Shown piece after piece: positions 1-7,075 of a DNA stretch of 64,000 nt (the first letter of the stretch is position 1; every line of letters begins with the position of its first letter). This DNA comes from Geodermatophilus tzadiensis (GTDB taxonomy: Bacteria > Actinomycetota > Actinomycetes > Mycobacteriales > Geodermatophilaceae). Made by a program: the position numbers and the translations under genes. The notes under the pieces were generated by a model that was not told the DNA's origin, searched no databases, and saw nothing but the letters and a program-made list of their open reading frames with translations. The stretch covers positions 44,857-108,856 of the forward strand of contig NZ_PVTG01000021.1 of NCBI RefSeq assembly GCF_003002915.1, given 5' to 3'.

Positions 1-1394
1 TGCTCGACGTCGCACAGCGCGTCGCAGCACCGGTCGACCAGCTTCCGGACCTCACCCACCCGCTGCCGCACGTCCGCGGGCACCGCGTCCTCCCGGAACG
101 GTTCGTCCGGGAGCGGGGCGTCGTCGAGCTCCTCGAGCGCCCGCGCGCCGCCCACCGCGCGGCGCAGCTCGTCCAGCACCACTGAGTCGAGGTACTCCTC
201 GACGTCGAGGACGCCCATCGCGGCCAGCAGCGCCTCGGGACCCTGCGGCCGCGACGAGCGGATCGCCGCCTGGTACTCCGGCTCCCACTCGTCGACAGCA
301 GCCACGGTCTGCTCGGTCAGCCTGGGCCGGATGCCGCGCTCGGCGTGGCTGAACCGGATGAGCGCGCGGAGCACGGCGGGTGCCTTCCTCAGGTGGGCGA
401 AGTCGGCGACGATCTTCCGCGGGATCCAGTCGGCCAGCACGATCTCCACGGCTGCCGGGCTCCAGTGCAGCGGGTCGCCCGAGCCGTAGTCGCAGCCGTA
501 CCAGAGCAGGTGGTCCACGAGTGCCCGGGAGTCGGCGTCGTCCAGTCCGGCGGCGAACGGCGAGGCCAGGAAGCGCCCGGCGAGTGCCTGTCTCTCGACG
601 TCGCTCCACTCCGGCCGCTCGTAGCCGCGGCCACCGGCCGGCAGCAGCCCGGCCGCCCACTCCACCAGCGGACGGCAGGCCGGCCACGTGTCGCTCTCCG
701 GCGGCGGGAACAGCAGGGCGCCGTGCTCCACCGCCTCGGTGACCCGGGCCCGGGCGTCGGCCGCGTCGAGCTCGGTGAACACGACGTCCGGGTCCTCCGC
801 GTCGCCGCGCATGAGCTCGACGAGGTCCGGGAGGGCGCCGGGCACGACGAAGCCGTCCGTCGCCACCGTGCCCAGGTTGTGGTCGACGGAGACGGCGGCC
901 GACAGCTCCGCGCAGCCGGGCAGCACCACGCCGCACACCAGGCTCTCGCCGTCCCCCAGCACGTCCGCCATCCGCAGGACGGTGTCGTGCGCCCGTGCCT
1001 GGTCCAGCTCGGCGAGCCAGTGGGGGAGCACGTGTCCACGCGCGGCGACCTCCCGGCGGACCCGCGAGCGCAGGACGTCGTCCCCGGTCAGGGCGGCGAT
1101 CGCCGTCAGCAGGGCCGACGTCGCACGCTGCGGGACCTCGAAGAAGGTCGCGACGATCTCCTCGCGCGGAGGCAGCCGGAGGTCGTCCCGCTTCCTAGGC
1201 AGTCGGCGCTCGCGAGGGTCGGTCGCGGCCAGAAACGCGCTCGTGAGCGCGAGCAGGTCGAGCGGTTCGCCGGTGTCGAGGGCCCCGGTGACCTCGTCGA
1301 CCAGGTCCGGACTGCGCCGGTCGGCACGATCGGCCCGGTCCCGTCCGCGGCGCGGTCCCGACGGCGGCCGCCTGCGGTGCTGGCGCTTCGCCAC
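1..1394 (-). CDS. Conserved actinobacterial hypothetical protein, C-terminus cut by the window edge
   Basis: The minus-strand reading frame is open from a GTG at 1394 to the left edge without a stop, giving at least 464 codons; the end lies outside the window. The protein starts with a basic stretch (VAKRQHRRRPP), followed by leucine-rich helical segments such as PLDLLALTSAFLAATDPRE and a late conserved-looking block WSPAAVEILLADWIPRK. I recognise this as the pattern of a widespread actinobacterial family without assigned function, with no catalytic motif or membrane segment visible. A gggag stretch lies upstream of the start. The overlapping ORFs in other frames have the arginine/proline-rich composition of shadows. 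Identity as a real gene is fairly secure; function unknown. Confidence 0.7.
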   Translation of the reverse strand, partial: MAKRQHRRRPPSGPRRGRDRADRADRRSPDLVDEVTGALDTGEPLDLLALTSAFLAATDPRERRLPRKRDDLRLPPREEIVATFFEVPQRATSALLTAIAALTGDDVLRSRVRREVAARGHVLPHWLAELDQARAHDTVLRMADVLGDGESLVCGVVLPGCAELSAAVSVDHNLGTVATDGFVVPGALPDLVELMRGDAEDPDVVFTELDAADARARVTEAVEHGALLFPPPESDTWPACRPLVEWAAGLLPAGGRGYERPEWSDVERQALAGRFLASPFAAGLDDADSRALVDHLLWYGCDYGSGDPLHWSPAAVEIVLADWIPRKIVADFAHLRKAPAVLRALIRFSHAERGIRPRLTEQTVAAVDEWEPEYQAAIRSSRPQGPEALLAAMGVLDVEEYLDSVVLDELRRAVGGARALEELDDAPLPDEPFREDAVPADVRQRVGEVRKLVDRCCDALCDVE

Positions 1395-1493
1395 CCGGAC
1401 GACGCTAGTGACTCCCGAGCCGGTTCGAGGCGGCCGTCAGCTCCTGTGGATACGGGTGCTCCTCCGGAAGGTGGGGAAGGCGGATCGGGCACA

Positions 1494-1664
1494 TCAGTCG
1501 AGGTCGTCGATCGGCGTCCGGGCGACGTGCTCGGCGAGTGCGTCCAGGTCGTCGCCACCGGGATCGTCGGCGAGGATGGCCGCATCCCGAGCCGCTGCCT
1601 GACGGCGCTGTTCCCGACGGGGTGTCTGACCGACTACAGGACGATGGGGCTCGCGGCCGATCAC
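1494..1664 (-). CDS. Possible small acidic protein, translationally coupled to the cupin gene
   Basis: A 56-codon frame starts with GTG at 1664, whose last two bases form part of the cupin stop codon (GTGA overlap), the arrangement used throughout this window for coupled genes. The product ends in an acidic, helix-prone segment (ILADDPGGDDLDALAEHVA) after an arginine-rich middle (PRREQRRQAAARDAA). No domain is recognised. The alternative is that this is untranslated 3' sequence of the cupin transcript; the coupling and non-random composition are the only support. Confidence 0.35.
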   Translation of the reverse strand: MIGREPHRPVVGQTPRREQRRQAAARDAAILADDPGGDDLDALAEHVARTPIDDLD

Positions 1665-2077
1665 GTCAGCCCGGGGAGGTTGACCACGATCGCCTCCTGG
1701 CTGCTGCGCGCGATGACGACCACGGCCTCCTCGTCGGTCGGGTTCTCCTCGCGGTGCGGGGTGTGCGGCGGCACGAAGATGTAGTCGCCGGGCCCGGTGG
1801 CCAGCCGCACCTCCTCGTCGTCCTGCGCGAAGACGAACACCGGGTGGCCGCGCAGCACGTGGATGGCGGTCTCGGAGTCGCCGTGGTGGTGGTCGCCGGA
1901 CGACGTCCGCGGCGCGACGTGCGTCTGCCCCATCCACACGCGCTGCGAGCCGACCGTCTTGGCCGAGATCGCCTCCCGCCGGGACATGCCGCTCGTCTGG
2001 CCGGTGTCCCCGCTGAGTTCGTCGGCCCGGATGTGCCGCAGTGGCTGGTGCCAGCCGTCGGCCTGCTGTTCGGTCAT
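1661..2077 (-). CDS. Cupin-domain protein
   Basis: The product of about 138 residues contains a single cupin barrel. The first motif is visible as SSGDHHHGDSETAIHVLRG, with the metal-ligand histidines and the downstream acidic residue, and the second as PGDYIFVPPHTPHREEN, with the expected Pro-x-x-x-x-H. A metal-dependent small-molecule or sugar binding/isomerase role is typical of such stand-alone cupins, but the substrate cannot be told. The start at ATG 2077 follows a gagg stretch; an ATG at 2128 would add 17 residues. It is probably co-transcribed with the small frame that overlaps its stop codon. Confidence 0.8.
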   Translation of the reverse strand: MTEQQADGWHQPLRHIRADELSGDTGQTSGMSRREAISAKTVGSQRVWMGQTHVAPRTSSGDHHHGDSETAIHVLRGHPVFVFAQDDEEVRLATGPGDYIFVPPHTPHREENPTDEEAVVVIARSSQEAIVVNLPGLT

Positions 2078-2187
2078 GACCTCAGCCGACCGCGCGCCGA
2101 GGCCGTGCGTCAAGGCGCCGGTGAGCACATCGGTCCCGCGATGGGACGGGTGTGACGACCGGGTCCTGACCGGGGACGGGACTGCCG

Positions 2188-3630
2188 ATGAGCCAGGGGA
2201 GCGGCGGTCAGACCCCCGTCGTTCGGGGGAGTGGCTCTCGCATGGCTGGACGACGACGGCTGCAGGACCGCCTCGCGGTCCTCGGTGGCGCGCGGCCCGA
2301 CCTGCTCGAGGCGGCGCCGGGCGCGCGGCCGAAGTTCGCCGCGCTGGGCGGCGTCCTGCTCAGCACCGGCGGCCTCGCCGTCGCCTCGGCGGCCTTCGCG
2401 CTGCACATGGCCCTCGGCGTGTGGTGGCCCTTCGCGCTGGTACTCGGCCTCGGCTGGGGTGCCGTCGTGGTCAACCTCGACCGGATGCTGCTCGTCGGCA
2501 TGGCGCACGACGCCTCGCTCAAGCGGAACCTCGCCCTCGCCGTCCCGCGCGTGGGGCTGGCGCTGATCCTCGGCGTCGTCGTCGCCACCCCGCTGACGCT
2601 GCAGGTGTTCCACAAGGAGATCGACGCCGAGATCACCGTCATGCAGGCCGAGGCGGCCGACGCCTACCGGCAGTCGCTGGAGTCCGACGCGCGCTTCGCC
2701 GGCCTCGACGAGCTGCAGGAGAAGGTCACGCAGGAACAGGACGTCGTCGCCACCGGCGGTCAGTCCGACCCCGCGCTGGTGGCCGTGCAGGCCGACGTCA
2801 CCGCCAAGCAGGCCGCCTACGACGCCGCGCTGACCACCCAGCGCGACCTCGAGGCCCGCGCCCAGTGCGAGCTCGACGGCACCTGCGGCACCGGCGACGC
2901 CGGCACCGGCGAGGCCTACGTCCAGGCGCGCGCCGCCGCCGACGCGCAGGCCGCCGTCGTCACCAGCGCCCGCGGCGAGCTGGACGCCGCCCTCGACGCC
3001 GCCGACGGGGCCGAGTCGCGCAGCGCCGACCTGGCTGCCGCCGCGCTGGCCACCGACTCCGCCGAGCTGGCCCGGCTCACCGCCGAGCTCGACCGGCTGC
3101 AGGCCGCCTTCGACGCCACCAACGAGGGCTCCGGCGGCATCCTGCTGCGGCTGGAGGCGCTCGACCGGCTCAGCGACCGCAACGCCACCCTGGCCGCGGC
3201 GAAGTTCATGCTCTCGCTGCTGTTCATGTGCGTGGAGATCCTGCCGGTGCTCATGAAGGTGCTGCTCAACTTCGGCCCGCCGACCGCCTACGACGAGCTC
3301 GCCGCCCTGCGCGACCGCAGCGACATCGACATCGAGGAGCTGCAGCAGCAGTCGCGGCGCACCGTGGCCGAGGCCAAGGAGGAGCTGCTCGTCATGGCCG
3401 AGGAGGAGCGCCTCGACCGGCAGAAGGCCGCCATCCGCGCCCGCCGGCTCGCCGCGCTGGCGCAGGCCCAGCTCGACGCGGAGGAGGCCGCGCGTCCTAC
3501 GTCGCAGCCGGCGCCGCCGGTCGAGGAGCCCGGCAGCATCTGGGACACCGGCCCGATCCGGCTCGCCCGCTCGGCAGCGCGGACGGTCCGCACCGCGCGC
3601 CGCCGTCCGAGCGATCGCGTCGCGGTCTGA
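2188..3630 (+). CDS. DUF4407-family membrane protein with periplasmic-type coiled coil
   Basis: The 480-residue protein has four predicted membrane helices: roughly residues 49-74, 78-96, 117-140 and 338-360. Between helices 3 and 4 lies a 200-residue alanine- and glutamine-rich region that reads as a long coiled coil containing a C-x5-C pair (CELDGTC). After helix 4 there is a charged cytoplasmic coiled coil (EELLVMAEEERLDRQKA) and a proline-rich, basic tail. This layout is that of DUF4407 proteins, whose function is unknown. A second possible start is ATG 2242, preceded by gggggag; that would remove 18 residues and no structural element. It stands alone between the cupin genes on the other strand and the toxin-antitoxin pair. 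Confidence 0.85.
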   Translation: MSQGSGGQTPVVRGSGSRMAGRRRLQDRLAVLGGARPDLLEAAPGARPKFAALGGVLLSTGGLAVASAAFALHMALGVWWPFALVLGLGWGAVVVNLDRMLLVGMAHDASLKRNLALAVPRVGLALILGVVVATPLTLQVFHKEIDAEITVMQAEAADAYRQSLESDARFAGLDELQEKVTQEQDVVATGGQSDPALVAVQADVTAKQAAYDAALTTQRDLEARAQCELDGTCGTGDAGTGEAYVQARAAADAQAAVVTSARGELDAALDAADGAESRSADLAAAALATDSAELARLTAELDRLQAAFDATNEGSGGILLRLEALDRLSDRNATLAAAKFMLSLLFMCVEILPVLMKVLLNFGPPTAYDELAALRDRSDIDIEELQQQSRRTVAEAKEELLVMAEEERLDRQKAAIRARRLAALAQAQLDAEEAARPTSQPAPPVEEPGSIWDTGPIRLARSAARTVRTARRRPSDRVAV

Positions 3631-3641
3631 CACGGGACGTC

Positions 3642-3660
3642 GGTATCACGGCGGTATCAT
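3642..3660 (+). promoter_or_regulatory. Direct repeat CGGTATCA x2, candidate antitoxin operator and -10 region
   Basis: CGGTATCA occurs at 3641-3648 and 3652-3659, 11 bp apart (one helical turn), immediately before the antitoxin start. Ribbon-helix-helix antitoxins usually autoregulate by binding short repeats spaced this way. The second copy includes TATCAT (3655-3660), only 6 bp before the GTG start, so a leaderless transcript is possible. Inference from sequence only. Confidence 0.4.
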
Positions 3661-3666
3661 CACGCC

Positions 3667-3873
3667 GTGGCGATGACGCTCCGCACCGATGAGGAACTCG
3701 ACAGGGCGCTCACCGCGCTCGCGGAGGCCGAGGGCACGTCCCGGCAGGAGGTCATCCGGCGCGCTGTCCTCGAGCGCTACGCACGCAGCGGCCACTCCGC
3801 CCGGGTGACCGAGAGCGCCGAGCGGCTGGCGAGCCGGTGGAGTGACGTCCTCCACCGGCTCGGCACCGTGTGA
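3667..3873 (+). CDS. Ribbon-helix-helix (CopG/MetJ-type) antitoxin
   Basis: The 68-residue protein begins MAMTLRTDEELDRALTALA, an N-terminal beta strand followed by an amphipathic helix, then TSRQEVIRRAVLERY, the second helix with the turn typical of ribbon-helix-helix DNA-binding antitoxins. It directly precedes and overlaps a Doc-type toxin gene: its GTG-TGA end provides the toxin GTG start (4-bp overlap), which is the usual antitoxin-first order. It would neutralise the toxin and repress the operon through the repeats just upstream. The start is GTG 3667; an ATG two codons further is also possible. Confidence 0.85.
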   Translation: MAMTLRTDEELDRALTALAEAEGTSRQEVIRRAVLERYARSGHSARVTESAERLASRWSDVLHRLGTV

Positions 3874-4241
3874 CGGAGGTCGAGTACCTCGACCTGGAGG
3901 ACCTCCTCCTGCTCGTGCGGGTCCTCGGCGCGGGCCCGGTGGCCGACGTCGGGCTGCTCGACTCCTCCGCCGGCAGACCGCGCGCCCAGGCGTTCGGCCA
4001 GGACGCCTACCCGACGCTCCCGCTCAAGGCGGCGGCCCTCCTGCACTCACTGGCCAAGAACCACCCGCTGGTCGACGGGAACAAGAGACTGGCCTGGCTC
4101 GCCGCGGTGGTGTTCCTCGACGTCAACGGGCACGCGCCGGACCTGGACGACGACGCCGCCTTCGCTCTGGTTATGGACGTCTCGGCGTGCTCCGTGCCCG
4201 TCGAGGACATCGCCGAGCGGTTGCGGGTCACGACGCGCTGA
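3870..4241 (+). CDS. doc: Doc/Fic-family death-on-curing toxin
   Basis: The 123-residue protein carries the Doc signature HPLVDGNKRLAW around residues 69-80, where the His is the catalytic base and the Asp-Gly-Asn-Lys-Arg loop binds nucleotide and metal. Doc proteins of this family phosphorylate elongation factor Tu and stop translation, whereas canonical Fic proteins have HPFxxGNGR. The Lys in GNKR places this one with Doc. The length matches the family. The gene starts at GTG 3870 inside the stop region of the upstream antitoxin, so the two are translationally coupled. The pair appears intact. Confidence 0.88.
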   Translation: MTEVEYLDLEDLLLLVRVLGAGPVADVGLLDSSAGRPRAQAFGQDAYPTLPLKAAALLHSLAKNHPLVDGNKRLAWLAAVVFLDVNGHAPDLDDDAAFALVMDVSACSVPVEDIAERLRVTTR

Positions 4242-4333
4242 CCGACTCGCGGGCCGAACGCCTCTGGAGGCGAGTGGGTCCGGCTGCCACGGTCCTCCCG
4301 CAGACTGCGGGGTCGGGATGTCCAGGAGGAGTC

Positions 4334-4765
4334 ATGACCACTCCCGCCGAACTGGTCGAACGGGCGCGGCAGCGGTGGCACGCCGGGGACCTGCCCGGCT
4401 ACCTCGAGGTGTACGCCGAGGACGTCCGGTACCACGGCCCGGAACCCCAGCCGATGGACAAGACCGCCGTGGCCGCGTTCTACGAGCAGTTCTGGTCGGC
4501 CCTGGGGGCGCCGGGCCGCCCGAACCCGCAGTTCGACATCCACGAGCGGCTCACGGACGGCGACCTGTTCAGCTGCCGGTTCGTCGTGACCGGCGAGCAC
4601 CGCGGCGAGTTCATGGGTGTGCCCGCCACGGGCCGGCCCTACGTGCTGGAGGGCATCACGATCATGCGGTTCCGCGGCGACCAGGTGGTCGAGCGCTGGA
4701 CGACCGCCGACCTCCTCGGCCTCATGGTGCAACTGGGCGCTGTCCCGGCTCCCGCCTCAGCCTGA
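4334..4765 (+). CDS. SnoaL-like / NTF2-fold protein
   Basis: The 143-residue protein starts at ATG 4334 behind a strong aggaggag site. The sequence ELVERARQRWHAGDLPGYLEVYAEDVRYHG is the helical opening and first strand of the SnoaL/NTF2 cone fold, and GVPATGRPYVLEGITIMRFRG followed by VVERWTTADLLGLMVQLG is the closing part seen in ester-cyclase-like members. Family members isomerise, hydrolyse or only bind small molecules; no reaction can be assigned. It lies alone between the Doc toxin and the SIR2-domain gene. Confidence 0.75.
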   Translation: MTTPAELVERARQRWHAGDLPGYLEVYAEDVRYHGPEPQPMDKTAVAAFYEQFWSALGAPGRPNPQFDIHERLTDGDLFSCRFVVTGEHRGEFMGVPATGRPYVLEGITIMRFRGDQVVERWTTADLLGLMVQLGAVPAPASA

Positions 4766-4972
4766 CAGCAGCCCGGCGTCCACCGTCCGGTACCGAGGAG
4801 CGCTGAGGCGCCGGCCGTCGCGGTCCGACCGTATTCTCGCGGCGGTCCGAGCGACCGCGGCCGTCACGGTGGTCCGGCCCCGCCGGCTCGTGTGACACTC
4901 CGCGCCGGAGGCGGCTCGCAGGGTGGGTCGGCCCCGTGCTCGACGGCCCGCTCCGGACGATGAGGGCTCGCT

Positions 4973-6544
4973 GTGGTTGACACCGGCAAGGACGCAGTGC
5001 CCCGACCTCCCGACGGTGCGCAGGCCCTCGACGACGCCCTGCGTGACCTCGCCGCCGTCGACAACCTGCTCCTCGCCTCGCGGCGGTTCGAGAGCATCGT
5101 CGTGGCACTGCTCCGGGCCGAGGGTGGCGGCGCCGCGGCGCCCGAGGCGCAGGTGCCGTCGTCCACCAGCCGGGGGCGCTCCCGGTTCGATGCCGTGATC
5201 ACGGGGGGCGTGGCGGGTCTGCCAGGGCCCGTGGCGGTGGACGTCCGGTACTTCGCCCGGCCCGGGAGGCGACTGGTCGCCCGCCGGCTGCGCGAGCGAC
5301 TGCGCGACCTGGTGCTCGAGGGCGCGGTCGTCGACGCGCGCACGGTCCTCGTCGTGCAGAACGCCCCCGTGGACGACGACCTGCGAGCGGTGCTCGAGTC
5401 GGAGCGGCGGACCCTCGACGCGGCGCTGCAGGACGCGCCCACGATCGCCGTCTGGGGCATCGACGAGTTGCGGACGCTGGCGGACGAGCACCCGTCCGCC
5501 CTGCTGGACGCCGACCGGCGAGCGCCCCTGCGGGCGACCGCGTCGAGCCTCCCGACCGCGACGACCGACCTCGCCCACACGGCTGCACGGGAGCAGAGCC
5601 TGGCCGACCTGCAGGCGGTCTACGCCTCGGAGGGCATCTCGCTGTTCCTCGGCGCCGGCGCATCGGTCGAGTTCGGACTGCCGTCCTGGTCGCAGATCAT
5701 CGCCGACCTCTACCGCAGCGCACTGGAGGAGGAGCTCGGGAGTTCGCTGTCCCGGGAGGAGCTCGCCCACCTGCAGCGGCTGACCGTGCGCCTCAGCAGC
5801 GACTCCCCGCTGCAGGCGGCCCGCGCGGTCCAGCGGGCGCTGGCCCAGCAGGGGAAGGGGTTCGAGGAGCGGCTGTCCTCGGTCCTGTACCGGGACGTCG
5901 GGGCGGACGGCGGCCGGCCTCTGCTGTGGGCCATCTCGGACCTCTGCATGGCGACCCGACGCGGGTCCCGGGTGCACTCCGTCGTCACCTACAACTTCGA
6001 CGACCTGCTGGAGGAGAACCTCGCCACCCGGCGGGTCAAGGCGCTGTCGGTGTTCGAGGCCAGCGCGGCGCCCCGCGCCGACGAGCTGCCGGTCTACCAC
6101 GTGCACGGCCTGCTGCCGCGGGACCCGGCGAACACCGGTAGACCCGCCCGGGAGCCGGTCGTCTTCGCCGAGCAGCAGTACCACGCGCTCTACACCGACC
6201 CGTACCACTGGACCAACATCGTCCAGCTCAACGCCATCCGTGAGCACACGTGCGTGTTCATCGGGCTGTCCATGACCGATCCGAACCTCCGGCGGCTCCT
6301 GGAGATCGGGTCGCGGAGCAGTGAGACCGTCCGGCACTACGCCTTCATGAAGCGGCGCACGGTTCCGGACCTGCTCCGGGAGGACGAGACGCTGCAGGAG
6401 GTGCCGGCAGCGACCCTCGGCTCCTTCCTGGCCTGGCACCACGGGCTGGCCGAGGAGGTGCTGCGGGACCTCGGGGTGCAGATCGTCTGGTTCGACGACT
6501 ACGGCCAGATCCGGGACGCCATCCAGGGCCTCGCCGATCTCTGA
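4973..6544 (+). CDS. SIR2-like domain protein with N-terminal nuclease-like region; candidate single-gene defence protein
   Basis: The 523-residue protein has two parts. Residues about 1-200 hold a helical start, then RFDAVITGG and PVAVDVRYFARPG spaced like the D...(D/E)xK strands of restriction-endonuclease folds, though the lysine is replaced, so activity is doubtful. Residues about 215-523 are a SIR2_2-type domain: glycine loop SLFLGAGASVEFGLP (G227-S231), YNFDDLLE (N341), the HVHG histidine (H376/H378) and FIGLSMTDPNLRRLL near the end. SIR2 domains of this type in bacteria often cleave NAD+ on phage infection. It starts at GTG 4973 after a gaggg site and stands alone, with no HerA, Argonaute or TIR partner beside it. 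Confidence 0.75.
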   Translation: MVDTGKDAVPRPPDGAQALDDALRDLAAVDNLLLASRRFESIVVALLRAEGGGAAAPEAQVPSSTSRGRSRFDAVITGGVAGLPGPVAVDVRYFARPGRRLVARRLRERLRDLVLEGAVVDARTVLVVQNAPVDDDLRAVLESERRTLDAALQDAPTIAVWGIDELRTLADEHPSALLDADRRAPLRATASSLPTATTDLAHTAAREQSLADLQAVYASEGISLFLGAGASVEFGLPSWSQIIADLYRSALEEELGSSLSREELAHLQRLTVRLSSDSPLQAARAVQRALAQQGKGFEERLSSVLYRDVGADGGRPLLWAISDLCMATRRGSRVHSVVTYNFDDLLEENLATRRVKALSVFEASAAPRADELPVYHVHGLLPRDPANTGRPAREPVVFAEQQYHALYTDPYHWTNIVQLNAIREHTCVFIGLSMTDPNLRRLLEIGSRSSETVRHYAFMKRRTVPDLLREDETLQEVPAATLGSFLAWHHGLAEEVLRDLGVQIVWFDDYGQIRDAIQGLADL

Positions 6545-6561
6545 ACCGGGTCGGAGCTCCC

Positions 6562-6945
6562 CTACACGGTCCAGTCGGTGTAGTTGGCGAAGTGCGTGGC
6601 GACGCCGTCGGACATGCGCCAGACGTGAGCGCACGGGGCGTCGAGGGTCCGGCCCTCGCTGTCCCTGCCCACGAAGCGGCCGGTCACCACGATCTGGTCA
6701 CCGGCGTCCAGAAACTGGTCCGTCTCGAGGCCCACCACACCCGGGCCGCCCCAGTACTGCGCGAACGACGTCCACACGTCGTTGACCACGCTGTCGCGGC
6801 CGTGCCAGGTCCCGCTGTACGGCATGCCCACGCCGTGCTCGACCCACTCGACGTCCGGGGCCAGGACCTTGCTGGCAGCCGCGAAGTCCCCCTGGCTGAA
6901 CGCCTCGTAGGCCTCCCGCAGCGCGGCCACGTCCGACTGGGACAT
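6562..6945 (-). CDS. SnoaL-like / nuclear transport factor 2 family protein
   Basis: The 127-residue protein has the NTF2-type sequence VAALREAYEAFSQGDFAAASKVLAPDVEWVE, followed by GRDSVVNDVWTSF and a strand-rich C-terminal half ending HVWRMSDGVATHFANYTDW. ATG 6945 is chosen because of the ggaggggg stretch just upstream; an ATG eight codons earlier is less likely. It converges on the SIR2-domain gene, with only 17 bp between the two ends, and is not obviously a recent duplicate of the SnoaL-like gene at 4334. A small-molecule binding or enzymatic role is likely, but the substrate is unknown. Confidence 0.75.
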   Translation of the reverse strand: MSQSDVAALREAYEAFSQGDFAAASKVLAPDVEWVEHGVGMPYSGTWHGRDSVVNDVWTSFAQYWGGPGVVGLETDQFLDAGDQIVVTGRFVGRDSEGRTLDAPCAHVWRMSDGVATHFANYTDWTV

Positions 6946-7075
6946 CGCGGTTCCCCCTCCGCCGAGCACCCGGGCCGTGCGGTCACGGCCCCGTGAGCGG
7001 GGAAGGTAGTGAGCGTCTCCCCGGCCGGGGTAGGGACCGAGGTCCCGGAGCCCGCTGCCCGTGGCGATCGCGTGA

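Noticed and set aside
52..936. Arg/Gly-rich minus-strand frame
   Set aside because: It is a shadow of the conserved hypothetical gene read in the neighbouring frame, which is open from 1394 to the window edge.
1410..1440. tRNA-like GGTTCGA sequence near 1425
   Set aside because: No acceptor stem, D-loop or anticodon stem can be built around it.
7000..7075. Short inverted repeat near the end of the phosphatase fusion gene
   Set aside because: Arms of only a few bases in very GC-rich DNA; not distinguishable from chance.
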